A stretch of 43,866 nt of DNA from assembly GCA_035711845.1 (NCBI GenBank), contig DASTBU010000136.1, positions 1 to 43,866 on the forward strand, in the 5' to 3' direction. The stretch comes from DASTBU01 sp035711845 (GTDB lineage Bacteria; Acidobacteriota; Vicinamibacteria; Vicinamibacterales; 2-12-FULL-66-21). The notes under the pieces were generated by a model that made no database searches, was not told the DNA's origin, and saw only the letters and a list, made by a program, of their open reading frames with translations. This document shows positions 1 to 7,215 of the stretch, piece after piece. A program made the translations under genes and the position numbers. Each line of letters begins with the position of its first letter. The stretch's first letter is position 1.

Positions 1-63
1 GTCGCCGCTCCCGGTCTTGCACCAAACAAGATCTGACCCCCGTTGCACTATCATTCTGCGGAC

Positions 64-1203
64 ATGCAGACACGACTGCTCGAGGGCGATGTGAGCTGGC
101 AGCCAGTCCTGCTGGCTGTTCTGGCCACACTGCTGGTGGCCTGGCTGGTCGCGCGAATGACGCGCCGGCTCGTCCAGCGTGTCCTCGTCGCCAGTCTCGG
201 CGACACGCTCGCGCCATCGAGTCCCCTCGTGCGCGGACCGCTCCGCCTGGTCGGACTCGCCGTCTTCCTGCTCGTCACCGCGCTGCTGATGTTCCCCGCC
301 CTCAGACTTGCGGGGATCGACCCCCCGGCCGGGGTGCCCCGGCAGGAGATCATGGCCTGGGCCTTTGGTTCGGGCTTTCGTGTTGCGCTCGTCACGCTCC
401 TGGCGTACGCCTTGATCAGAGCGACGACGCTTCTCGTCAAGCGCTTCGAGTACGAGCTCGCGACGGCGAGTGGGCTGGACGCCGTGGAGCGCGGCAAGCG
501 CGCGCGGACCCTCGGTGGCCTCATTCGAAATGTCGCAACCATCGCCATCGCGTCGATCGCCGTGCTCATGATCCTCCGCGAGTTCAGGATCGATATCGCG
601 CCGGTGCTGGCGGGTGCGGGCATCGCGGGGCTGGCCCTGGGCTTCGGCGCCCAGACGCTCGTACGCGACATCATCAGCGGGTTCTTTCTGATCCTCGAAG
701 ATCAAGTCAGGGTGGGCGACGTCGCGACCATCAACGGCACCGGCGGGCTCGTCGAGGAAATCAACCTTCGGACGGTCGTGCTTCGCGATCAGCATGGAGC
801 CGTGCACGTTTTTCCCAACGGGGCGATTGAACGGCTTGCCAACCACAGCAAGGACTTCTCGTACTACGTGATGGACCTCGGAATAACCTACGGGGAGGAT
901 CCGGATCGGGTGGGTGCCGTGCTGCAAGACGTGGGGGCGGAATTGCAGAGAGATCCGCAGTTCGGCCCGTTCATCCTGGAACCCATCGAGGTCCTTGGCA
1001 TCGAGGGATTCGCGGACTGGTCGGTCCAGTTGAAGCTGCGCATCAAGACCGTCCCGCTCAAGCAGTGGGTGGTCGGCCGGGAGCTCCGCAAACGCATCAG
1101 GAAGGCGTTCGATCGCCAAGGGATCGAGATCCCGTTCCCGGGACGGCTGGCCACGGTGCAGGCGCAGCCCGATGACAGGGGCACCGAAGCTCCCCCTCAA
1201 TAG
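64..1203 (+). CDS. MscS-family mechanosensitive ion channel
   Basis: Inner-membrane channel that would release solutes on hypo-osmotic shock. About four hydrophobic helices lie in the first 210 residues. The last one carries the MscS pore-lining pattern (AGAGIAGLALGFGAQTLV, then DIISGFFLILEDQ), followed by the beta domain start (VRVGDVATINGTGG) and FPNG. These are classic MscS signatures. Length (379 aa) fits a medium-size MscS protein with one or two extra N-terminal helices. I chose ATG at 64; a TTG seven codons upstream at 43 is in frame but less likely. A -10-like TATCAT at 49-54 lies 9 nt before the ATG, so any leader would be very short. The 3' end overlaps the convergent deoC by 7 bp. 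Confidence 0.93.
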   Translation: MQTRLLEGDVSWQPVLLAVLATLLVAWLVARMTRRLVQRVLVASLGDTLAPSSPLVRGPLRLVGLAVFLLVTALLMFPALRLAGIDPPAGVPRQEIMAWAFGSGFRVALVTLLAYALIRATTLLVKRFEYELATASGLDAVERGKRARTLGGLIRNVATIAIASIAVLMILREFRIDIAPVLAGAGIAGLALGFGAQTLVRDIISGFFLILEDQVRVGDVATINGTGGLVEEINLRTVVLRDQHGAVHVFPNGAIERLANHSKDFSYYVMDLGITYGEDPDRVGAVLQDVGAELQRDPQFGPFILEPIEVLGIEGFADWSVQLKLRIKTVPLKQWVVGRELRKRIRKAFDRQGIEIPFPGRLATVQAQPDDRGTEAPPQ

Positions 1204-2078
1204 CCGCTCGGGGCCGGTCCAACCTCCTTCTGCCCCTTGGTTTCCTGCACGATCTTCACGCCGGCGCTCGCCCCTACGCGGGTCGCCCCCGCGGCAACCA
1301 TGGCCTTGAGCCCCTCGAGATCCCGGACGCCGCCAGCCGCTTTCACGCCCATGTCGCTGCCAACGGTCCGGCGCATGAGCGCCACGTCGGCTGCCGTCGC
1401 CCCACCGGGTCCAAAACCAGTGGAGGTTTTCACGAAGTCCGCACCGGCGGCCTTGCTGAGCGTGCAGGCGGTGATCTTCTCTTCGTCCGACAACAGCGCC
1501 GCCTCGATGATGACCTTGCTCACGACGCCGCAGTGGTGGCAAGGCTCGACGACACTCTCGATGTCGCGCTCGACCGTCCGCAGGTCCCCGGACTTGAGTG
1601 CGCCCACGTTGATCACCATGTCGATCTCGGTCGCGCCGTCGAAAATGGCGCGGCGGGTTTCGTACTGTTTGACGTCCGATGTCGTGGCGCCCAGCGGAAA
1701 GCCGACGACCGAGCAGACGCCGACACCACTTCCCCGCAAACGAGAGGCGGCGAGCGATACCCATGCCGGGTTCACACAGACCGTCGCAAAGCGGAACTCC
1801 GCAGCCTCGCGGCACAGCTTCTCCACGTCCGCGCGCGTGGCGTCAGGCTTGAGCAGGGTGTGATCGATCATCGCCGCGACGCTGCCGGGCGCCCCACCCG
1901 GCGCGTGCAGGCCGAGCCGCGACGCCCCAGCGTCCAGCACCCCGCGGAGGCGATCCGGACAGCAGTCGATCATCACGGAGTGGCAGGCGCAATGCCCCGG
2001 CTGCGCCGCTCGCTGGGCCGCGATGACTTCTTCAGTGATGATTTCGATCAGTCGCCGCAATTCGCTGGAGGTCAACAT
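1197..2078 (-). CDS. deoC: Deoxyribose-phosphate aldolase with N-terminal extension
   Basis: Cleaves 2-deoxyribose-5-phosphate to glyceraldehyde-3-phosphate and acetaldehyde in deoxynucleoside catabolism. The aldolase domain begins near residue 68 (MIDHTLLKPDATR). It has the Schiff-base lysine K217 in FVKTSTGFG, the second lysine K246 in VKAAGG, and the acid/base aspartate D153 in EIDMVIN. The protein is 293 aa against about 220-260 for the family. The extra ~67 residues start with an amphipathic helix (SELRRLIEIITEEVIAA), then a cysteine-rich piece with C30, C32, C39 and C40. Start ATG at 2078 has GGAG four bases upstream. It lies 18 nt after rpiB and is the last gene of the amidohydrolase-hpt-rpiB-deoC run. 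The function call is firm; the role of the extension is unknown. Confidence 0.95.
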   Translation of the reverse strand: MLTSSELRRLIEIITEEVIAAQRAAQPGHCACHSVMIDCCPDRLRGVLDAGASRLGLHAPGGAPGSVAAMIDHTLLKPDATRADVEKLCREAAEFRFATVCVNPAWVSLAASRLRGSGVGVCSVVGFPLGATTSDVKQYETRRAIFDGATEIDMVINVGALKSGDLRTVERDIESVVEPCHHCGVVSKVIIEAALLSDEEKITACTLSKAAGADFVKTSTGFGPGGATAADVALMRRTVGSDMGVKAAGGVRDLEGLKAMVAAGATRVGASAGVKIVQETKGQKEVGPAPSGY

Positions 2079-2096
2079 ACGACTCCGAAGAGGACC

Positions 2097-2738
2097 CTAC
2101 GCGCGGCCCGCGCGTTCCTCGAGCCGGCGGATCTTGGCGAGCCGGCGGATATAGCGGGCTTCGCGCATCGGGGTGGACAGCCAGACGTCCAGGATTCGCA
2201 TGGCGGTTTCAGGCGTCAGCAGCGTGGCGCCCAGTGCGATGACGTTCGCCCCGTTGTGCTCCCGGGAATACCGGGCGATGGTTTCGTCCTGGCACATGGC
2301 GGCCCTGATCCCCGGGACCTTGTTCGCCGCAATCGCCGACCCGATGCCCGCGCCGTCGATGACGATGCCGGCATCCGCTTCGCCGCGGGCGACCACCTCG
2401 GCCACCTCGCCGGCGATGTCGGGGTAGTCGACAGGATCCTGCGTGTGCGAGCCGAGATCGTTGACAGCCAACCCGCGCCCCCGGAGCTGCTGAACGACCT
2501 GCTTCCTGAGGGCTATTCCGGTGTGATCGCTGCCGATGACGACCCGCCTGATGTCGGCCACGGGCGCCAGGTCCGAAACCGCGCGTCCAGCCAGACCGGG
2601 CGACACGACAGTCACTCGCCGGGCGGCGAGCGTATCCTGCGCCAGCGGCGTCACGACGCCTCCTTCCGCCAGCTCGACGGTCGAGCCGACATCCAGCAGC
2701 CGCGCGTCGGCCTCCGTGATGATCTCGAAGCGCCTCAT
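2097..2738 (-). CDS. rpiB: RpiB/LacAB-family sugar-phosphate isomerase with extra N-terminal domain
   Basis: Residues 64-190 are a ribose-5-phosphate isomerase B domain: VVIGSDHTGIALR, SIAANK-like AIAANKVPGIRAA, and NVIALGATL. In the canonical enzyme a cysteine in the ICGTG motif is the catalytic base; here the motif reads VIDGAGIG, so the cysteine is replaced by D128 and the threonine by alanine. Residues 1-62 are an additional domain with VGSTVELAEGGVVTPLA then RRVTVV, a pattern I associate with N-terminal segments of enzymes from ethanolamine/propanediol-type microcompartment operons (recollection, unverified). The start ATG at 2738 overlaps the hpt stop as ATGA, so translation is probably coupled. 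The isomerase activity itself is uncertain because of the missing cysteine. Confidence 0.85.
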   Translation of the reverse strand: MRRFEIITEADARLLDVGSTVELAEGGVVTPLAQDTLAARRVTVVSPGLAGRAVSDLAPVADIRRVVIGSDHTGIALRKQVVQQLRGRGLAVNDLGSHTQDPVDYPDIAGEVAEVVARGEADAGIVIDGAGIGSAIAANKVPGIRAAMCQDETIARYSREHNGANVIALGATLLTPETAMRILDVWLSTPMREARYIRRLAKIRRLEERAGRA

Positions 2739-3253
2739 GGCTCGCCGTCCACCACAGCGATGTAATCCAGGTTGCGGTATTTCTCGGCGAAGTCGAGTCC
2801 GTATCCGACCACGAAGCGATCCTCGATCGTGAAGCCAACGTAATCGACCGAAACATCGACCATGCGGCGCGACGGCTTGCTGAGAAGGCACGCGGTCCGC
2901 AGCGTGCGAGGCGCCCGCGCCCGGAGAATGTCCTGGAGGTAGGTGAGCGTCAGACCCGTATCGACGATGTCCTCCACGATGATCACGTGGCGGCCCTCGA
3001 GGCGGCTGTCGAGGTCCTTCAGCAGCCGCACCTCGCCAGACGACGTCCTGCTCTGCGCATAGCTCGAGACGGCGATGAAATCGAGCGTCACCCGCGCACT
3101 CATGGCACGAATGAGATCCGCCATGAACACGAACCCACCCTTCAGCACGCCAACGAGGTGGATTTCGTCCTCCGGCGGATAGTCGCGCTCGATCTCCGTC
3201 GCCAGCTCCCGCACCCGCGCCTGAATCCGGTCCGACGTTATCAGGGGTTCCAT
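2735..3253 (-). CDS. hpt: Hypoxanthine phosphoribosyltransferase
   Basis: Cytoplasmic purine salvage enzyme that joins hypoxanthine or guanine to PRPP to give IMP or GMP. The PRPP-binding motif VIIVEDIVDTGLT is at residues 90-102; the flexible-loop region SSYAQSRTSSGEV is at 63-75 and the family C-terminal pattern VGYGLDFAEKYRNL is present. The length of 172 aa is normal. It begins with ATG at 3253, 38 nt after the amidohydrolase stop; this gap holds a 10-bp perfect hairpin. Its stop overlaps the rpiB start by 4 bp. No clear Shine-Dalgarno is visible before the start. Confidence 0.97.
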   Translation of the reverse strand: MEPLITSDRIQARVRELATEIERDYPPEDEIHLVGVLKGGFVFMADLIRAMSARVTLDFIAVSSYAQSRTSSGEVRLLKDLDSRLEGRHVIIVEDIVDTGLTLTYLQDILRARAPRTLRTACLLSKPSRRMVDVSVDYVGFTIEDRFVVGYGLDFAEKYRNLDYIAVVDGEP

Positions 3254-3263
3254 ATCAAGTGTG

Positions 3264-3291
3264 AAGGCTGAAGTAGGGAGCCTTCAGCCTT
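3264..3291. repeat. Perfect hairpin of the GAAGGCT repeat family
   Basis: AAGGCTGAAG at 3264-3273 and its exact reverse complement CTTCAGCCTT at 3282-3291 flank an 8-nt loop. The unit is the same as in the larger array at 26853-26925. It fills the gap between the amidohydrolase stop and the hpt start. No U-run follows on the minus strand, so an intrinsic terminator is not clearly supported; it could attenuate or process the operon transcript. Confidence 0.85.
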
Positions 3292-4719
3292 TCATCTGAC
3301 TGCCTCGCGTACCTTCGCTGCCCAGGCGCGCGCGTCGTCGAGCACCGCGCGCTCGTTCAACGTCTGCACGCGCCGATCGCGCATCACGAGCTGCCCATTC
3401 ACGACCATGCTCTGCACGTCGTCGCCACGCGTCACGTAGACGAGGTGCGACACCGGATCGTAGAGAGGGGTCTGGCGCGCGCCCGACATCGAGACCACGA
3501 TCAGATCCGCGCGCTTGCCCGCCTCGAGGGAGCCGATCTCCCTGTCGAGCCCAAGCGCGCGCGCGCCGTCGATCGTGGCCATTCGGAGGGCGGTGGACGC
3601 CGGCAGCGCACGCGGATCACCGCTCGTCAGCTTGTGCAGCAGCGCAGCCTGACGCATCGCCTCGAACATGTCCAGGTCGTTGTTGCTGGCGGCCCCGTCC
3701 GTGCCCAGGCCGACCGGTACCGATGCTTTTCGCAGATCCAGAACGGGTGCAGTCCCGCTCGCGAGCTTCATGTTGCTTTCGGGGTTGTGCGCAAGCCCCA
3801 CATGCCGTCGGGCAAGGATCCGGATATCGGCCGGGGTCAGCCAGACCCCGTGCGCGGCAATGGTGCGTGGGCCCCAGAAGCCAATCCGCTCGAGATACTG
3901 CACCGGCGTCGCCTTGTACCGCTCGCGGGCGATCTTCACCTCCTCGCGTGTTTCGGCCAGGTGGATGATGACGGGCGCGCGCTCCCGATCCGCAACCGCG
4001 CGAATGGCCTTCAGCGTCGCCGTGTCCAGCGTGTACATGGCGTGTGGGGCGATGGCCGGAACGATCAACTCGTCGTTCGCCCACGCGCGAAGGAACACGG
4101 ACGCACGCGCGATGCCCTCGCTCGGCGTCTTCGCGTCGGGGGACGGGAACTCGATGATGGTCTGGCCGAGCACGCCGCGGATGCCGGCGTCCTTCGTAAC
4201 CCTGGCGATCTCCTCCTCGAAGTAGTACATGTCCGCGTAAGTGGTCGTTCCGGACTGGATCATCTCCAGGACGGCCAGCCGCGTGCCCGCGCGGACGAAC
4301 TCGGGGCTGACGGTCCTGGCCTCGGCTGGAAAGATGTACTTCTGCAGCCAGTCCATCAGGGCCAGGTCGTCCGCCAGGCCACGGTAGAGCACCATCGGCG
4401 CATGTGTATGTGTGTTGATGAGGCCGGGAAGGACAACGGCGCCGGAGGCGTCGAGGGTATCGCGCCCGGTGAACTGCGACGCGATGGCGTCGGGGCTGCC
4501 GACGGCGACGATATCTCGGCCATCGACGGCAAGCGCCCCCGGGGAAAGGACCCGATTCGAGGGGTCGGCTGTGACGATCGACCCGCCAGTGACGACCAGC
4601 GACACCTCGCGAGGCGCTGACTGCCAGGCCGGCAGGACGAGTCCTGCGGCCGCGAGGGCCGCGCAGAGCCACCACAGCATTTGAGGGGAAAATTCTATCA
4701 GCCTTCTCCCTTTTCCCAT
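3292..4719 (-). CDS. Exported amidohydrolase, MTA/SAH deaminase-like
   Basis: Metal-dependent hydrolase of the amidohydrolase superfamily, closest in pattern to 5'-methylthioadenosine/S-adenosylhomocysteine deaminases and related aminohydrolases. Visible metal-site motifs are NTHTHAPMVLYRGLADDL, IHLAETREE, AAHGVWL and GTDGAASNNDLDMFEAM. The N-terminus has a basic start, then a hydrophobic stretch (MLWWLCAALAAAGLVLPAW, residues 14-32), so the protein is probably exported or membrane-anchored, which is unusual for a cytosolic nucleoside deaminase. ATG at 4719 was chosen; a second ATG at 4680 would begin directly at the hydrophobic segment. Gene order with hpt, rpiB and deoC points to scavenging of nucleosides. 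The substrate cannot be read from sequence. Confidence 0.85.
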   Translation of the reverse strand: MGKGRRLIEFSPQMLWWLCAALAAAGLVLPAWQSAPREVSLVVTGGSIVTADPSNRVLSPGALAVDGRDIVAVGSPDAIASQFTGRDTLDASGAVVLPGLINTHTHAPMVLYRGLADDLALMDWLQKYIFPAEARTVSPEFVRAGTRLAVLEMIQSGTTTYADMYYFEEEIARVTKDAGIRGVLGQTIIEFPSPDAKTPSEGIARASVFLRAWANDELIVPAIAPHAMYTLDTATLKAIRAVADRERAPVIIHLAETREEVKIARERYKATPVQYLERIGFWGPRTIAAHGVWLTPADIRILARRHVGLAHNPESNMKLASGTAPVLDLRKASVPVGLGTDGAASNNDLDMFEAMRQAALLHKLTSGDPRALPASTALRMATIDGARALGLDREIGSLEAGKRADLIVVSMSGARQTPLYDPVSHLVYVTRGDDVQSMVVNGQLVMRDRRVQTLNERAVLDDARAWAAKVREAVR

Positions 4720-4727
4720 TTCCGTTT

Positions 4728-4735
4728 TGTATAGT
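4728..4735. promoter_or_regulatory. Overlapping divergent -10 elements for upp and the amidohydrolase
   Basis: On the plus strand TATAGT (4730-4735) lies exactly 6 nt before the GTG of upp. On the minus strand TATACA (4733 down to 4728) lies 8 nt before the ATG of the amidohydrolase. The two start codons are only 22 bp apart, so both promoters must sit in or around this short stretch. Neither has a good -35 hexamer. Transcripts would be leaderless or almost so. Confidence 0.5.
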
Positions 4736-4741
4736 GAAGCC

Positions 4742-5362
4742 GTGCCGCTGCACCTCGTCCAGCATCCGCTCGTTCACGACGCCCTCGTGGCCTTGCGGGA
4801 CGCCGCCACCCCGCCCGAGCTGTTCCGGCGGATGGCCGTCCGCATCAGCCTGCTGCTCGCCTCGGAGGCGACCAGGGAGATTCCCGTCGAGGACGTGAGC
4901 GTCCTCACCCCCCTTGGACCGGCCGACGGGAGAAAAGTGCGTGATGGCGTGGTGGTCGTCCCGGTCCTGCGGGCTGGGCTGGGAATGTTGGATGCCGTGC
5001 TCGAGCTGATTCCGACGGCGCGCGTGGGCCACATCGGATTGCAGCGGGACGAGATCACCGCCGTGGCGTCACAGTACTACTCGAAGCTCCCGGGCAACCT
5101 CACCGGCGCGTTCGTCCTGATGATCGACCCCATGCTGGCCACGGGCGGAAGCGCCGTCGCCGCGCTCGATCTGCTGAGCCGGGCCGGGGCGCGCCACGTG
5201 CGCATGATTTGTATCGTTGCCGCCCCCGAGGGGATCGCCCTCGTGGAGCGCCACCACCCCGACGTCCACATCTACACGCCGGTGGTCGATCAGAAGCTGA
5301 ACGAGCACAAGTTCATCGTCCCGGGACTCGGAGACTTTGGCGACAGGCTGTACGGGACCTGA
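4742..5362 (+). CDS. upp: Uracil phosphoribosyltransferase
   Basis: Pyrimidine salvage enzyme converting uracil and PRPP to UMP. The family patterns are all visible: QHPLVHDAL near the N-terminus, VVPVLRAGLGMLD, the PRPP motif MIDPMLATGGSA, IVAAPEGIALVERHHPDV, and the C-terminal DQKLNEHKFIVPGLGDFGDR. I chose GTG at 4742, giving 206 aa as usual for Upp; an upstream TTG at 4727 would overlap the -10 element. There is no Shine-Dalgarno, consistent with a leaderless message. It diverges from the nucleoside-salvage operon, so the two are likely to work together. Confidence 0.95.
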   Translation: MPLHLVQHPLVHDALVALRDAATPPELFRRMAVRISLLLASEATREIPVEDVSVLTPLGPADGRKVRDGVVVVPVLRAGLGMLDAVLELIPTARVGHIGLQRDEITAVASQYYSKLPGNLTGAFVLMIDPMLATGGSAVAALDLLSRAGARHVRMICIVAAPEGIALVERHHPDVHIYTPVVDQKLNEHKFIVPGLGDFGDRLYGT

Positions 5363-5368
5363 CGCTGA

Positions 5369-5536
5369 CGTAATTCGTAGTTCGTGCTCCGTGGTTCGTA
5401 GTCCGTGGTCCGTAGTCTGTGAGACGTCGCTGGCACGTCGCACGAGCACACGTCGCACGTCGCACGTGACAAGCAGCACATCGCACATCACACGTAGCAC
5501 GTCGCACGTGACAAGTGGCAAGTGGCATGTGGCACC
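5369..5536. repeat. 24 in-register 7-bp units between upp and the next gene
   Basis: From 5369 the sequence divides without any indel into 24 consecutive heptamers: CGTAATT, CGTAGTT, CGTGCTC, CGTGGTT, CGTAGTC, CGTGGTC, CGTAGTC, then TCGCACG and TGACAAG types, ending TGGCAAG, TGGCATG, TGGCACC. The unit drifts along the array but the period never breaks. It starts 7 bp after the upp stop and ends 17 bp before the next start codon. Unlike the other arrays, no clear reverse-complement arm is visible. Confidence 0.9.
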
Positions 5537-5553
5537 CGCAAACCGAGGCCCCC

Positions 5554-6414
5554 ATGAAAGACCAAATGGTCAGAGACAGGCTCACACCGCGCGAGGAACG
5601 ACGCAGCCAGAAGCGCCTGGCCGAAGACGGGTGGCGGACCGCCTTGACCTGTATCGAGCCCAACAAAATCCTCGTCCGCGGGTTTCCGCTCGACGAGATG
5701 ATGGGCCGCCTGACATTCGGCGAGGCGATTTACCTGCTGCTGGTCGGAGAGGTCCCCTCACCGGCGATTGGCAGCCTCATGGAGGCGATGCTGGTCTCGT
5801 TCATCGATCACGGCGCGACGCCGCCATCGACGATGGCGGCGAGGAATACGGCAACGACGGGCGCGCCGCTGCGGGCGTGCGTGGCCGCAGGCGTGCTCGG
5901 GTTCGGCCGCTATCACGGCGGCGACATCCAAACCTGCATGACCTTTCTGGACGCCGGGCTCGACCTGGTGCGCGGCGAGGCGAGCTACCACGACGCGGCA
6001 ACAGAGATAGTGAGGCGATGCGAGGAAGCCGACGAGATACCGCCCGGCTTCGGGCACCGCTTCCATACACGCGATCCGCGGGCGGCGCGACTCTTCCAGA
6101 TGGCGCTCGAGCTGGAAGTCGAAGGGCAGCACATCCAGATGATCCGCGCCGTGGAGGTCGTCCTGAGCGAACGGCCGGACAGCCAGGGCCGGGTGCTGCC
6201 GGTGAACATCGACGGGGCCATCGCCGCAGTCTGCGGGGATCTGGGGCTGGCGCCGTCGATCGCGGAGGCGCTCTTCATCATCTCGCGCGTCCCCGGGATC
6301 ACTGCCCATGCCGACGAGGAGCGGGCGCGCCATGGACCGATGCGCCAGATCGATCCCAAGGAGCATCGCTACGACGGACCGTCCCAACGCCGGCTGCCGG
6401 AACGGCGCAAGTGA
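5554..6414 (+). CDS. Citrate synthase/citryl-CoA lyase-family protein
   Basis: A short (286 aa) member of the citrate synthase superfamily. Features seen: ILVRGFPLDEMMGRLTFGEA then IYLLLVGEVPS (the usual GYPIEDL...FEEVAYLLLxGELP region), a catalytic histidine candidate in YHGGDIQ, a second in PGFGHRFHTRDPRA, and an aspartate in VNIDGAIAAV. Thus the catalytic His/His/Asp set appears intact. Length and spacing resemble citryl-CoA lyase or stand-alone small-domain forms rather than housekeeping GltA (about 430 aa). Start ATG at 5554 has GAGG five bases upstream; an in-frame start at 5515 would be inside the repeat array. The reaction direction and substrate are not known. Confidence 0.8.
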   Translation: MKDQMVRDRLTPREERRSQKRLAEDGWRTALTCIEPNKILVRGFPLDEMMGRLTFGEAIYLLLVGEVPSPAIGSLMEAMLVSFIDHGATPPSTMAARNTATTGAPLRACVAAGVLGFGRYHGGDIQTCMTFLDAGLDLVRGEASYHDAATEIVRRCEEADEIPPGFGHRFHTRDPRAARLFQMALELEVEGQHIQMIRAVEVVLSERPDSQGRVLPVNIDGAIAAVCGDLGLAPSIAEALFIISRVPGITAHADEERARHGPMRQIDPKEHRYDGPSQRRLPERRK

Positions 6415-6427
6415 CCGCCTCGCTGCG

Positions 6428-6456
6428 TTGCGGTGGTTGGAGGGCTGAGATAAACT
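6428..6456 (+). promoter_or_regulatory. Candidate promoter of tRNA-Val
   Basis: TTGCGG at 6428-6433 and TAAACT at 6451-6456 are separated by 17 bp. Transcription would begin near 6463, about 14 bp before the mature tRNA 5' end. The hexamers are imperfect; spacing and position are the main support. Confidence 0.4.
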
Positions 6457-6476
6457 GAGGTTCCGCACACGAGGTT

Positions 6477-6551
6477 GGGCGCTTGGCTCAGCGGTAGAGC
6501 ATCGCCTTCACACGGCGGGGGTCAGTGGTTCGAATCCACTAGCGCCCACCA
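6477..6551 (+). tRNA. tRNA-Val (CAC)
   Basis: Full cloverleaf: acceptor GGGCGCT pairs perfectly with AGCGCCC (6541-6547), D arm GCTC/GAGC, anticodon stem TCGCC/GGCGG with loop TTCACAC giving anticodon CAC (reads GTG), T arm AGTGG-TTCGAAT-CCACT. Discriminator A at 6548 and an encoded CCA at 6549-6551. The 3' end borders a broken tyrosine recombinase, so this tRNA is the likely former attachment site of the island that follows. Confidence 0.97.
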
Positions 6552-6561
6552 ACCACAAACC

Positions 6562-6940
6562 CTAGTTCACCAGGGGCTTACCAGCAGCAGGCGCGTCGCC
6601 GTTGCACGCAGGGGGATGCTGAGTCGCCGGCTCGGTTGCAACGGGTTTGCAACGGCGGGCGGGGTTCGTCCCGAACCGACGCATGCTCTCCTCCAAGCCG
6701 ACCAGCGTGGCGTTGAGGCTATGTCGAAATCTGCTTCAGGTCGGCGCGACCGAGCGTCGCTTGCACGTGGTGCACCGGCCAACCCGGCCTCGATCAGGCG
6801 CGAGCCGGCCTCCGTGCCGCAGGTCGTGGAAGTGCAGGTCGATCGCGCGCAGCGCACGGCCAAGCGCCGAAGTGGGAGCCGGGCGGCAAAGCTGTCGGCC
6901 GCGATCAGCGTGCCGTCCGGATGTCCCGGCGCGGCCGTCC
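6562..6940 (-). pseudogene. Broken tyrosine recombinase (integrase) C-terminal part
   Basis: On the minus strand the catalytic core of a phage-type integrase can be followed through three reading frames: LRAIDLHFHDLRH (catalytic Arg and His), then after an indel EAGSRLIEAG, then after another PVHHVQATLGRADLKQIST. At the place of the catalytic tyrosine the codon is TAG (6719-6721), followed by one extra base and then LNATLVGLEESMRRFG. A tail follows to a TAG at 6562-6564, 11 bp from the tRNA CCA end. Upstream of about 6940 no further similarity is clear. Location next to the tRNA 3' end is typical of integrases that insert at tRNA genes. Non-functional. Confidence 0.8.
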
Positions 6941-7215
6941 CGTCAGCGAGCGCCCGTTGCGGCTGGCGCTGGTTGTCGAGGAACGAAGTCTTGCCGCCAA
7001 GCTGCCGTGGTCACGGCTTCGGCGCGAATGGAACGAGAGCCACAGACATGGACGTACGCCAGCGATCGGGCCTTCGCGAGCGATGCGCGGGCGGCTGTGA
7101 GCCGCGTGCCTCGCTACCGCTGAAGGGTTGTTCGTCGGGGCAATACGATCACGGAGGCTCTCTCGTCGGACATATCCTGAACAAGCCGGCGCGCGACTCT
7201 CAAGCGCGCAGGCGC
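6941..7215. other. No recognisable gene (island remnant)
   Basis: Between the integrase remnant and the secreted lipocalin-like gene I see no supported coding region. Open frames exist on both strands, as expected at this GC content, but none has a start with a ribosome site or a recognisable motif. It may hold the decayed N-terminal part of the integrase. Confidence 0.5.

Noticed and set aside
4680..4719. Start of the amidohydrolase at ATG 4680
   Set aside because: It would give a signal peptide without basic N-region, and no ribosome site is near; ATG 4719 with the -10 eight bases upstream fits better, though not proven.
1197..5362. A full bacterial microcompartment locus
   Set aside because: Only cargo-like features (DeoC helix, RpiB domain) are seen; no shell protein, PduL or aldehyde dehydrogenase gene is present.
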